Assembly (NCBI GenBank): GCA_963699225.1
Contig: OY969423.1
Span: 1,302,001-1,366,000, forward strand
Length of the DNA: 64,000 nucleotides
Source: VRUE01 sp963699225
GTDB lineage: Bacteria > Actinomycetota > Thermoleophilia > Solirubrobacterales > 70-9
Direction: 5' to 3'
The position numbers and the translations under genes are program-made. Below, in pieces: positions 1-8,181 of the stretch (the first letter of the stretch is position 1; every line of letters begins with the position of its first letter). Under the pieces are notes generated by a model. That model was not told where the DNA came from, did not search any database, and saw nothing but the letters and a program-made list of their open reading frames with translations.

Positions 1-778
1 GGATCGCGGCGGTGGTGACGATCACGTCCTGCTTGGCGGCGTTCTCGCCGAGCGCGTCGCGCACCTGGGCGTTCTCCTCATCGGTGAGCGGCCGGGCGTA
101 GCCTCCCTCGCCCTCGGCGTCGGGGATGAAGTCGAGTTCCAGCGGCCGGCCGCCGAGCGAGGCGATCTGCTCCCAGGCGGCGCGGCGGATGTCGAAGCCG
201 GTGACGATCGCGCCCAGCCGCTTGGCGGTGGCAACCGCCTGCAGTCCGGCAACGCCGGCGCCGAGCACGAGGACCTTGGCCGGCGGCACGGTGCCGGCGG
301 CCGTGGTCATCATCCCGTAGAAGCGGCCCGACTCGCGAGCGGCGATCAGGCTCGCCGCGTAACCGGCAGCGGCAGCCTGCGAGGAGAGCGCGTCCATCGC
401 CTGGGCGCGTGTGGTGCGCGGAATCGCCTCCATCGCAAAGCTGGTGACACCGCTTGCTGCCAGCGCCTTATTCGTCTCGGCGGCGGTCCAGGGCGCAAGG
501 TGACCGATGAAGATCTGGTTGGAGTTGAGGCGAGCGATTTCCTCGGCGGAAGGGGCGGCGACGCGAAGGACCACGTCGGCGCCCCACGTAACCTCGCCCT
601 CGACGACCTCGGCACCGGCTTCCTCGTACTGGGAGTCGGGGTGACCGGCAGCCTCACCGGCGCCGCTCTCGACCAGCACCGCAATCTTCTCGTTGGCGGC
701 GAGGGATTTAACGACGTCAGGGACTAGCGCGACCCGGCGCTCTCCCTCGGCGGTCTCTTTCGGCACTCCGATCTTCAT
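1..778 (-). CDS. pntA: NAD(P) transhydrogenase subunit alpha (PntAA-type), C-terminal part cut by window edge
   Basis: The reading frame opens with ATG at 778 and stays open to the window edge (259 codons), so the 3' end is missing. The start MKIGVPKETAEGERRVAL is the classic N-terminus of the AlaDH/PNT family, and GAGVAG at about residues 173-178 is the dinucleotide-binding turn of the second domain. The family supplies the NAD(H)-binding cytoplasmic part of proton-translocating transhydrogenase, which exchanges hydride between NADH and NADP+. Alanine dehydrogenase shares the fold, but the sequence RPLTDEENAQVRDAL near residues 230-245 is the insertion typical of PntA. The membrane subunits would lie beyond position 1. 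Confidence 0.85.
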   Translation of the reverse strand, partial: MKIGVPKETAEGERRVALVPDVVKSLAANEKIAVLVESGAGEAAGHPDSQYEEAGAEVVEGEVTWGADVVLRVAAPSAEEIARLNSNQIFIGHLAPWTAAETNKALAASGVTSFAMEAIPRTTRAQAMDALSSQAAAAGYAASLIAARESGRFYGMMTTAAGTVPPAKVLVLGAGVAGLQAVATAKRLGAIVTGFDIRRAAWEQIASLGGRPLELDFIPDAEGEGGYARPLTDEENAQVRDALGENAAKQDVIVTTAAI

Positions 779-795
779 GGACGCGGCGGCGGAGA

Positions 796-1842
796 CTACG
801 CGATGAGCGCCGCGAGGCGCTCCAAGGTGTGCAGTTGTTGGCTCTTCTCGGCGTGAACCGGCGAGACGATCAGGCGGTCGATGCCGGCGCCGCGGAATCT
901 CTCGATCCGCTCCGCCACTTCCGCCTCGGTGCCGACCAGCGAGGTCGCCTCGACGATCTCGTCGGGGACCGCCTCGAAGGCTCCGGCCCGGTCGCCCTCC
1001 TGGAAGCGCTTCTGCACGTCATCGGCGACGTCGCCGAAGCCGAAGCGGTGGGCGAGGTCGACGTAGAAGTTGGTTTTGCGGCTGCCCATGCCGCCGAAGT
1101 AGAGGACGAGCCCGGCCTTGACCACGGCCTTGGCCGCCTCGAGGTCGCCGTCGATCGCGACCTGCAGTGAGGGCGAGACCTCGAGGTCGGAACGCTGGCG
1201 GCCGCCCTTGGCGAAGCCCGCCTCCAGGTGCTCGCCCCAGGTCGCCTCGAAGGCGTCGACGCTGAAGAAGATCGGGATCCAGCCGTCGCAGATCTCCGCC
1301 GCCATCTCGACCGACTTGCGGCCGATCGCGCCGACAAAGACCGGGATCTCGTTGCGCTCGGGGTGGAAGTTGAGCTTCAGCGGCTTTCCCTCGCCACCGG
1401 GTAGAGGCAGCTGGTAATGCTCGCCCTGGTGATCGACCGGCCCCTCGCGGGCGATGATCTCACGCACGACTTCGATGTACTCGCGGGTGCGGCCCCAGGG
1501 CTTGGCGTAAGGCACGCCGTACCAGCCCTCGGAGACCTGCGGGCCAGACGGGCCGAAGCCGAAGAGGAAGCGGCCGCCGGAGAGCTTGTCGATCGTCGCC
1601 CCGGCCATCGCCGCGGCAGCGGGCGGGCGGGCGGGCACCTGCATGATCGCGGCGCCGAGCTTGATCGTCTTCGTCTGCGGCGCCAACCAGGCCAGCACGC
1701 TGACCACGTCGGAGCCGTAAGACTCAGCCACCCAGACCGACTCGAAGCCGGCGCCCTCGGCAGCCTGGACGACCTCGAGGGCGTCCTCGCCGGCCGGGCC
1801 GATGCCCCAGTAACCGAGGTTGAGTCCGAGCTTCAAAGCCAT
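796..1842 (-). CDS. LLM class F420-dependent oxidoreductase
   Basis: 348 residues, start ATG at 1842. The sequence has the bacterial-luciferase-like (TIM barrel) pattern of actinobacterial F420-dependent enzymes: LGLNLGYWG at the N-terminus, WVAESYGSD near residue 40, and SGGRFLFGFGPSGPQ near 90-105. The substrate cannot be read from sequence; relatives include methylene-H4MPT reductase-like and xenobiotic-reducing enzymes. A C-terminal TSLVGTEAEVAERIERFRGAGIDRL segment is the usual end of the domain. The gene stands alone, divergent from the P-type ATPase at 1872 with only 29 bp between the two starts, so both promoters must overlap. Confidence 0.85.
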   Translation of the reverse strand: MALKLGLNLGYWGIGPAGEDALEVVQAAEGAGFESVWVAESYGSDVVSVLAWLAPQTKTIKLGAAIMQVPARPPAAAAMAGATIDKLSGGRFLFGFGPSGPQVSEGWYGVPYAKPWGRTREYIEVVREIIAREGPVDHQGEHYQLPLPGGEGKPLKLNFHPERNEIPVFVGAIGRKSVEMAAEICDGWIPIFFSVDAFEATWGEHLEAGFAKGGRQRSDLEVSPSLQVAIDGDLEAAKAVVKAGLVLYFGGMGSRKTNFYVDLAHRFGFGDVADDVQKRFQEGDRAGAFEAVPDEIVEATSLVGTEAEVAERIERFRGAGIDRLIVSPVHAEKSQQLHTLERLAALIA

Positions 1843-1871
1843 CCGGTGCTCACCCTATTGAATAGAGACCG

Positions 1872-4280
1872 ATGAGCGAAGCGGCGATCGAGCAGGGGCT
1901 CTCCAGCGCCACCGCGGCAAAGCGGCTGCGCGAGCTCGGCCCACCGGTCGAGGACTCCTCGCGCTCGACCTCCAGCATCATCGCCGGCAACGTCTTCACC
2001 CTCTTCAACGCGATCATCGGCGCCTTCTTCGTGCTCGACGTCGGCCTCGGTCTCTACGCCGACTCGATCTTCGGCCTGATCGCGGTGATCAACTCCTACA
2101 TCGGCATCCGCCAGGAGCTGAAGGCGAAGCGCACGCTGGATGAGCTGGCGGTGCTGGTCGCCCCCCACGCCAAGGTGGTCCGCGACGGCGCCACCACCAG
2201 CCTGCTGGCCGAGGAAATCGTGCCCGGCGACCTGATCGAAGTCGCGCCCGGCGATCAGCTCGTCGCCGACGGCGCGGTGAGCGGCTCGCGCGGGATGACC
2301 CTTGACGAGTCGATGCTGACCGGCGAGGCCGAAGGGGTGCGCAAGGAGGCGGGCGACCGGGCGCTCTCCGGCTCCTTCTGCATCAGCGGCTCCGGCAGCT
2401 ACAAGGTCGACGCGGTGCGCGAGGACAGCTACGCCGGCAAGCTCGCCGGCGAGGCGCGCACCTTCCGTCATCCGCCCTCGCCGCTGCAGGGCGAGGTCAA
2501 CCGGGTGATCGTCGCCTGCGTCTACGCGATGGTGCCGCTGGCGATCCTGCTGATCCTGACCCTGAAGCTGCGCAGCACCGGCATCGAAGAGGCAGCGCAA
2601 ACCGCCACCGCCGGCCTGGTCACGCTGGTGCCCGAGGGCCTGGTCCTGCTGATGAGCGTTACCTTCGCCGTCGCCGCGGTGCGGCTGGCGAAAAAAGACA
2701 CGCTGGTGCAGCAGATGAGCGCCACCGAGAGCCTCGCCGCGGTCGACACGATCTGCGTCGACAAGACCGGAACCCTGACCGACGGCGAGCTGCGCCTGCT
2801 CGGCGCCGAGGTGGCGGAGGGCGTCGATGCCAAAGCCGCCCACGCGGCGCTGGGCCGCTTCGCCGCCAGCGCCGGCGACCGCAACCGCACCCTGGAGGCG
2901 ATCGCCGAACGCTTTCCCGGCGAGGCCGGCCGAGTCTCCGGCGAAGTCCCCTTTTCCTCCGAGTGGAAGTGGAGCGGGCTGCGGATCGACTCCGCCAGCT
3001 ACGTGCTCGGCGCGCCGGACGTCTTGAGCGCGGCCGGCGTGCTCACCCTCCCCCCCGGCCTCGCCCGGGTGCTCGAGCGCGAGACCGCAGCCGGGCGTCG
3101 CGTCGTCGCCTTCGCCGAAACCAGCGAGCCGCTGCCGGCCAGCCCGGGCGAGCAACCACCGCCGCGGCTGGCCCCCGTCGCCCTGGTCGTGCTGGAGGAG
3201 ACGCTGCGCCCCGACGCGGCGGAAACGGTCGCCTTGATGCGCGAAGAAGACGTCGACCTGAAGCTGATCTCCGGTGACGCCCGGGCCACCGTCACCGCGG
3301 TCGCGGCGGCGGTCGGCGTACCCGAGGACGCCGGTGTGGTCGAGGGCCACGAACTGCCCGAAGACCCGGAGGAGCTGGCGGCGGTTGCTCAGCGCAACAC
3401 GGTCTTCTGCCGGATCAAGCCCGAGCAGAAGCGCGACTTGGTCGCCGCCCTGGCCGCCTCGGGGCGCTACGCGGCGATGATCGGAGACGGCGTCAACGAT
3501 GTGCCGGCGCTGAAGCGGGCGCGGATGGCGGTGGCGATGGGCTCCGGCGCCCAGGTGACAAAGGGGGTCGCCGACGTCGTCTTGCTCAAGGACGAGTTCG
3601 CCCGCCTGCCGCAGGCGGTCGGCGAGGGACGGCGGATCGCCCGCAACATCCACCGGCTCGGCCGCCTCTACCTGACCAAGACGGTCTACGCGGCGGCCCT
3701 GATCGTGCTCGTCGCGATCCCAGGCTTCGCCTTCCCCTTCCTCCCCCGCCACCTCACCCTCGCCGCCTTCCTCACGATCGGCATTCCATCCTTCGTCCTC
3801 GCCCTGGCGCCCTCGGACGGGCCGCTCTACCGCGGCCGCCTATTGCGGGCGCTGGCCGCCTTCGCCGTGCCGGCAGGGCTGGCCACGGCGCTCGGCTCGA
3901 TCCTCTCCTTCTTCCTCGTCGACACTGTCTTCGGCGGCAGCCTCGCCGCCGGCCGAACCGCAGCGACGACGACCCTGATCGTGCTCGGCCTCAGCTTCGT
4001 GCTGCTGCTCGAGCGCGGCCCCGGCCGCGAGCACATCGCGATCCAGAGCTACATGCTGGCCCTGATCGCCGGCCTCGGCGCCCTCTTCGCCCTGATCCTC
4101 GCCGCCGCCCCGGTGCGCGACTTCTTCGAAATGGTGATCCTCAGCGCCTCGCAGTGGTTCCTCGCCCTGCTCTCCGCCGCGGTGGGGCTGACGATCGCCA
4201 GCGTGCTCTGGAAGCTGCCAGTGATCGAAGCCTGGGAAGCCGCACCCGATTCGACCGCTGTCCATGGCGACGGCACCTGA
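1872..4280 (+). CDS. P-type cation-translocating ATPase (CtpE-like)
   Basis: 802 residues. The actuator loop has LTGE (T150-G151-E152), the phosphorylation motif DKTGTLTDG starts at Asp297, and the hinge motif GDGVNDVPALK is present near residue 538. The segment PEGLVLLMSVTFAVAA before the phosphorylation site is typical of the CtpE branch, reported to move Ca2+ in mycobacteria. There is no N-terminal heavy-metal-binding CxxC domain, which argues against a copper or cadmium pump. About ten hydrophobic helices are visible, including six in the C-terminal third. Ion specificity is inferred from the family only. The start ATG at 1872 lies at the edge of the short divergent intergenic region. Confidence 0.85.
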   Translation: MSEAAIEQGLSSATAAKRLRELGPPVEDSSRSTSSIIAGNVFTLFNAIIGAFFVLDVGLGLYADSIFGLIAVINSYIGIRQELKAKRTLDELAVLVAPHAKVVRDGATTSLLAEEIVPGDLIEVAPGDQLVADGAVSGSRGMTLDESMLTGEAEGVRKEAGDRALSGSFCISGSGSYKVDAVREDSYAGKLAGEARTFRHPPSPLQGEVNRVIVACVYAMVPLAILLILTLKLRSTGIEEAAQTATAGLVTLVPEGLVLLMSVTFAVAAVRLAKKDTLVQQMSATESLAAVDTICVDKTGTLTDGELRLLGAEVAEGVDAKAAHAALGRFAASAGDRNRTLEAIAERFPGEAGRVSGEVPFSSEWKWSGLRIDSASYVLGAPDVLSAAGVLTLPPGLARVLERETAAGRRVVAFAETSEPLPASPGEQPPPRLAPVALVVLEETLRPDAAETVALMREEDVDLKLISGDARATVTAVAAAVGVPEDAGVVEGHELPEDPEELAAVAQRNTVFCRIKPEQKRDLVAALAASGRYAAMIGDGVNDVPALKRARMAVAMGSGAQVTKGVADVVLLKDEFARLPQAVGEGRRIARNIHRLGRLYLTKTVYAAALIVLVAIPGFAFPFLPRHLTLAAFLTIGIPSFVLALAPSDGPLYRGRLLRALAAFAVPAGLATALGSILSFFLVDTVFGGSLAAGRTAATTTLIVLGLSFVLLLERGPGREHIAIQSYMLALIAGLGALFALILAAAPVRDFFEMVILSASQWFLALLSAAVGLTIASVLWKLPVIEAWEAAPDSTAVHGDGT

Positions 4281-4332
4281 TTTTCGACTGCGGGCCATAT
4301 TGATCGGGGGTTCTCGTGCCTAGCGTCCATGC

Positions 4333-5778
4333 ATGGCGACAACCCTCGATCCGGCATCCCTCTCTCCCTGTGCCGGGAAGTACCCGCTGCCGGCGGGTCA
4401 CTTCGACGAGGCCTTCGCCACGGCAAGCACCGCGCGCTCTCCCTGCGCGGACGTAATGGACGCGCTCGCGCAGCAGGATCTGGTGGCGCTGCGCGAGCGC
4501 GTTCAGATCGGCGCCGCCTCGATCGGCCTCAGCTTCGGCAACGGCCCGATCGCGGTCGACCCGGTGCCGCGGGTAATCGACGCGGCCGAGTGGAAGACCC
4601 TGGAGGTGGGCCTGAACCAGCGCGCCCGCGCCCTCAACGCCTTCCTGCTCGACGCCTACAGCGACCAGCGGATCTTCGAAGCCGGGGTGGTGCCACGGCG
4701 GCTGCTCGAGACGTCAGCCGGATACGAGCCCCGCATGCGGGGGCTGCTCGATCCGGCCGCGCCGGCCGCCGCCGTGGCGGGCTTCGACCTCGTCCGCGAT
4801 CCCGCCGGCGAGCTGCTGGTGCTGGAGGACAACCTGCGCATGCCCTCGGGGGCGACCTACGCGACGGCGCTGCGCCGCATCGTCGAGCCGGCGCTGGCCG
4901 CATCGGTCGCGCCGCGAGCGCTGGACGGCTACCTGGCCGCCCTGGGCAAGGCGCTCGGCGGTGGCTGGCGCAAGGGGGCGAGCGGCGAATCGGCGGCGAT
5001 CCTCTCCGACGGTCCCGCCAGCGGTGCCTGGTTCGAGCACCGCGAGCTCGGCCGCGCGCTGGAGCTGCCGGTAATCACGCCGGGCGAGCTGGAATCGGCC
5101 CGAGGCCACCTCTACTTCCGCCTCGGACGGGAGCGCTACCCGCTCGACGCGATCTACCGCCGGGTCGACGAGGACCGACTGAGCGAAGTCGACGGCTCGC
5201 TGACCGCGCTCGGCGAGCTGCTGATGCCGGCGCTCGAGACAGGCCATCTGCGCTGCCTCAACGCCTTCGGCACCGGCCTCGCTGACGACAAGCTCGCCCA
5301 CGCATTTGTCGAGCGCTTCATCCGCTTCTACCTCGGCGAGGAGCCGCTGCTGCGCTCGGTCCGCAGCCTCGACCTCGGCGACGAGGCCGAACTGGCGCTC
5401 GCGCTCGAGCGGCTCGATGAAATGGTGATCAAGCCGCGCGATGGCTTCGGCGGCCGCGGGGTGACGATCATGTCGCGGGCGGACGCCGAGACGCGACGAG
5501 AAACTGCGGCGCTGATCCGTCGCGGCCCCACCGGCTTTGTCGCCCAGGAGACGGTGGCGCTGTCCACCCACCCGACGGTCTGCGACGGCGAGCTGCGACC
5601 ACGCCACGTCGACCTGCGGCCCTTCGTCGTCAGCGCTCGCGACGGCATCGCGACGATGCCGGGCGGCCTCACCCGCTTCGCTCCCGAGGCCGGCGAGATG
5701 ATCGTCAACAGCTCGCGCGGGGGCGGCTGCAAGGACACCTGGGTGCTGGAGACAGGGCGATCGCGGGCGGCGAGATGA
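4333..5778 (+). CDS. Circularly permuted ATP-grasp type 2 protein (DUF404/DUF407 family)
   Basis: 481 residues. The opening region and blocks such as QRARALNAFLLDAYSDQ, FDLVRDPAGELLVLEDNLRMPSG and RVDEDRLSEVDGSL match the circularly permuted ATP-grasp type 2 family. The usual C-terminal ATP-binding block is represented by LDEMVIKPRDGFGGRGV near residue 365. Such proteins are ATP-dependent carboxylate-amine/peptide ligases and are often paired with an alpha-E helical protein. Here the partner is instead a C26-type hydrolase (4-bp overlap, ATGA) and then a GCS2 ligase. Product unknown. An out-of-frame ATG four bases upstream is not used. Confidence 0.85.
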   Translation: MATTLDPASLSPCAGKYPLPAGHFDEAFATASTARSPCADVMDALAQQDLVALRERVQIGAASIGLSFGNGPIAVDPVPRVIDAAEWKTLEVGLNQRARALNAFLLDAYSDQRIFEAGVVPRRLLETSAGYEPRMRGLLDPAAPAAAVAGFDLVRDPAGELLVLEDNLRMPSGATYATALRRIVEPALAASVAPRALDGYLAALGKALGGGWRKGASGESAAILSDGPASGAWFEHRELGRALELPVITPGELESARGHLYFRLGRERYPLDAIYRRVDEDRLSEVDGSLTALGELLMPALETGHLRCLNAFGTGLADDKLAHAFVERFIRFYLGEEPLLRSVRSLDLGDEAELALALERLDEMVIKPRDGFGGRGVTIMSRADAETRRETAALIRRGPTGFVAQETVALSTHPTVCDGELRPRHVDLRPFVVSARDGIATMPGGLTRFAPEAGEMIVNSSRGGGCKDTWVLETGRSRAAR

Positions 5779-6584
5779 AGCGACGCTCGCTCGCTTCGCG
5801 GCGCGAACGGCCGCTGATCGGCGTGACCACCTCCGAGGTGCGACGCGCTGAGAGCACCGAGCCGACCCCCGAGGGCGAGCCGCCGCGCCACGAGATGGCG
5901 CTCGGCCTGCCCTACCTGCGCGGTCTCGAGGCGGCCGGGGCCCTGCCGGTGGTGATGCCACCACTGGGCGAGGAGGCGATCGAGCCGCTACTCGACCGCT
6001 TCGACGGCATCTGCCTCTCCGGCGGCCCGGACCTCGACCCTGGCACCTACGGCGCCGAGCCCCATCCCGAACTGGGCCCGACCGAGCCCGATCTCGACCG
6101 CTTCGAGCTGGCTGTGGCACGGCGAGCCGACTCACGTCAAATCCCGATCCTGGCGATCTGCCGCGGCACCCAGGCGCTCAACATCGTCCGCGGCGGCTCG
6201 CTGCACCAGCACCTGCCGGAGCTCTCGACCGAGATCGCCCACCGCCAGAAGCTGCCCGGGGATCAGCCCAGCCACCCGGTCACGATCAAGTCCGGCAGCC
6301 GCTTGGCCGAGGCGCTCGGGGTCGGCGAGGTCGCGGTCAACTCCTTCCACCACCAGGCGATCGAGCGGCTCGGCGAGGGGCTGGTCGTCTCCGCGGTCGC
6401 GCCCGACGGCACGATCGAGGGCATCGAGGACCCGCGCCGGCGCTTCCTGATCGGCGTCCAGTGGCACGCCGAGACGCTCGTCCACCGCGAGCCCGAGGCG
6501 GAGCTCTTCCGCCGCTTCGTCGCGGCCTGCCGCGACGACGGCGCCGAGTTCGAACGGCGCAGTGGCCGGGAGATCGCCCTGTGA
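5775..6584 (+). CDS. Gamma-glutamyl-gamma-aminobutyrate hydrolase family protein (peptidase C26)
   Basis: 269 residues, class I glutamine-amidotransferase fold. The nucleophile elbow is AICRGTQALN (Cys at about residue 129) and the catalytic His-Glu pair is in QWHAE near residue 222. ICLSGGPDLDPGTYG near residues 78-92 is the typical oxyanion strand. Relatives (PuuD) cut gamma-glutamyl amides. It overlaps the ATP-grasp gene upstream (ATGA) and the GCS2 ligase downstream (GTGA), so the three are almost certainly translated together. This suggests one pathway that makes and trims a gamma-glutamyl conjugate; that role is inference. Confidence 0.88.
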   Translation: MKRRSLASRRERPLIGVTTSEVRRAESTEPTPEGEPPRHEMALGLPYLRGLEAAGALPVVMPPLGEEAIEPLLDRFDGICLSGGPDLDPGTYGAEPHPELGPTEPDLDRFELAVARRADSRQIPILAICRGTQALNIVRGGSLHQHLPELSTEIAHRQKLPGDQPSHPVTIKSGSRLAEALGVGEVAVNSFHHQAIERLGEGLVVSAVAPDGTIEGIEDPRRRFLIGVQWHAETLVHREPEAELFRRFVAACRDDGAEFERRSGREIAL

Positions 6585-7729
6585 GTGCCCCAATCGGCAC
6601 CCTGCCCGCCTGGGCGACCTGGGCACCCGGCCACGAGCTCGGCCCCTACACGGTCGGGATCGAGGAGGAGGTGATGCTGCTCGACGAGATGACCTGGGCC
6701 CTGGCCCACCGCATCGACAGCGTGCTGCCGCGCCTACCGCGGGCCGAGGTCGAGAGCTTCACCGCTGAGACCCACGGCTCGGCGCTGGAGATCCAGACCG
6801 GCGTGCACAGCCAGATCGCCGGTGCGATCGGCGAGCTGGCGGCGTTGCGGACCGAGCTCGACCGCGTTCTGCGCCCGCTGGCGATGCGCGCCGCCGTGGC
6901 CGGCACCCATCCCTTCGCGGTCTGGCAGGAGATCGTCGTCTCCGCCGGCGAGCGCTACCAGTTCGTCTACGGCTCGATGCGCGAGCTGGCCCGCCGCGAG
7001 CCGACCTTCGGCCTCCACGTCCACGTCGGCGTGCCCGACGCCGAAGCGGCGATCCACGCCGCCAACCGCCTCCGCGTCCACATCCCGCTGCTGCTGGCGC
7101 TCTCGGTCAACTCGCCCTTCTGGCAGGGCCGCGACACCGGCCTCGCCTCAGCCCGCACGCCGCTCTTCCAGGCCTTCCCGCGGGTCGGCATCCCCCGCGC
7201 CTTCGCCGACTACGCCGATTACGTCGAGGCGGTCGACGTGCTGATCCGCAGCGACGCCGTCCCCGAGCCGACCTTCCTCTGGTGGGACGTGCGCCCACAG
7301 CCACGCTTCGGCACGGTCGAGGTGCGGATCATGGACGCGCAGACGACCCTGGCCGACGCTGCCGCCCTCGCCGCCCTGGTCCAGTGCATCGTCCGCCTAG
7401 AGGTCGAGGAGGGCGGCGACGACACCCAGCTGGCGATCCCGCAAGAGGTCCTCGCCGAGAACCGCTTCCTCGCCGCCCGCGACGGCATGGACGCCGAGCT
7501 GATCGAGCCCAGCCTCGACCGGCGGATCCCGGCGCGCGAGCTGCTCGCCGACCTCGTCGTCGCCTGTCGCCCCCACGCCCAGGACCTCGACTGCCTCGAC
7601 GAGCTCGAGCACATCGCCCTGCTCGGCGAACGCACCGGCGCCAAGCGCCAGCTCGAGCGCTCGCGCACGCTCGGCTCGCTGCCGAGATTGGTCGGCGTGC
7701 TCGCCGACGACTTCCTCGCCGCGCCCTAG
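6581..7729 (+). CDS. Carboxylate-amine ligase, glutamate-cysteine ligase family 2 (YbdK/EgtA-like)
   Basis: 382 residues from a GTG at 6581 that overlaps the previous stop as GTGA. The frame extends 40 codons further upstream, but that part is arginine-rich shadow of the C26 gene. VGIEEEVMLLD (about residues 19-29) and TAETHGSALEIQTGVHS are hallmark blocks of GCS2, which joins an amine to the gamma-carboxylate of glutamate using ATP. FGLHVHVGVPD near residue 146 is the conserved His-rich strand. It could be a true glutamate-cysteine ligase or a ligase with another amine; sequence does not decide. Its stop overlaps the convergent thioesterase gene by 4 bp. Confidence 0.87.
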   Translation: MSAPIGTLPAWATWAPGHELGPYTVGIEEEVMLLDEMTWALAHRIDSVLPRLPRAEVESFTAETHGSALEIQTGVHSQIAGAIGELAALRTELDRVLRPLAMRAAVAGTHPFAVWQEIVVSAGERYQFVYGSMRELARREPTFGLHVHVGVPDAEAAIHAANRLRVHIPLLLALSVNSPFWQGRDTGLASARTPLFQAFPRVGIPRAFADYADYVEAVDVLIRSDAVPEPTFLWWDVRPQPRFGTVEVRIMDAQTTLADAAALAALVQCIVRLEVEEGGDDTQLAIPQEVLAENRFLAARDGMDAELIEPSLDRRIPARELLADLVVACRPHAQDLDCLDELEHIALLGERTGAKRQLERSRTLGSLPRLVGVLADDFLAAP

Positions 7730-8181
7730 TCGCGCGGAGCGAGCACGAACTGCGAGACGATCAGGTTCGCTGCCAGGCGCGGCTCGGAGCCCTCGCGCAG
7801 GCGCTCGATCTTGACCTCGATCACGACGGTGCTCTTGCCGGCGTGCAGGGGCGTGGCAACGGCGACGATCTCATCGCCGGGCAGGCCGGCGGAGAAGACG
7901 TTGAGCTTCAGCTCGATCGTGGTGAAGTTGTGTTCCGGCGGGAGGTTGCGGAAGGTCGCCCAGGCGGCGACGGTGTCGCCGAGCGCGGTCCAGACGCCAC
8001 CGTGGACGTAGCCGCCGGGATGCAGGTGGCGCTGGTCGACGACGATGCGGCCGCTGGCGAAGGAGTCCTCGATCTCGATCGGCTCGATGCCGAGGTCACC
8101 GGGGAAGCTGCCGCCGATGAAGCCGCGCACGTTCTCGGGAGTGAAGAACGACCCGTCCGGCGTCGCCGAGCGCTCGCTCAC
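7726..8181 (-). CDS. PaaI-type hotdog-fold thioesterase
   Basis: 151 residues, GTG start at 8181 overlapping the upstream monooxygenase stop as GTGA. The core HPGGYVHGGVWTALGDTVAAW near residues 53-73 is the hotdog helix with the HGG motif of the PaaI/YbgC-like thioesterases. These enzymes hydrolyse acyl-CoA or aryl-CoA thioesters. As the last gene of a thiolase-crotonase-monooxygenase operon it probably releases CoA from an intermediate of that degradation route; the substrate is unknown. Confidence 0.8.
   Translation of the reverse strand: MSERSATPDGSFFTPENVRGFIGGSFPGDLGIEPIEIEDSFASGRIVVDQRHLHPGGYVHGGVWTALGDTVAAWATFRNLPPEHNFTTIELKLNVFSAGLPGDEIVAVATPLHAGKSTVVIEVKIERLREGSEPRLAANLIVSQFVLAPRD

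Noticed and set aside
1833..3752. 639-codon minus-strand frame opposite the P-type ATPase
   Set aside because: It is low-complexity (Gln/Arg/Gly/Asp-rich), typical of the antisense frame of a high-GC gene; the plus-strand ATPase has all motifs.
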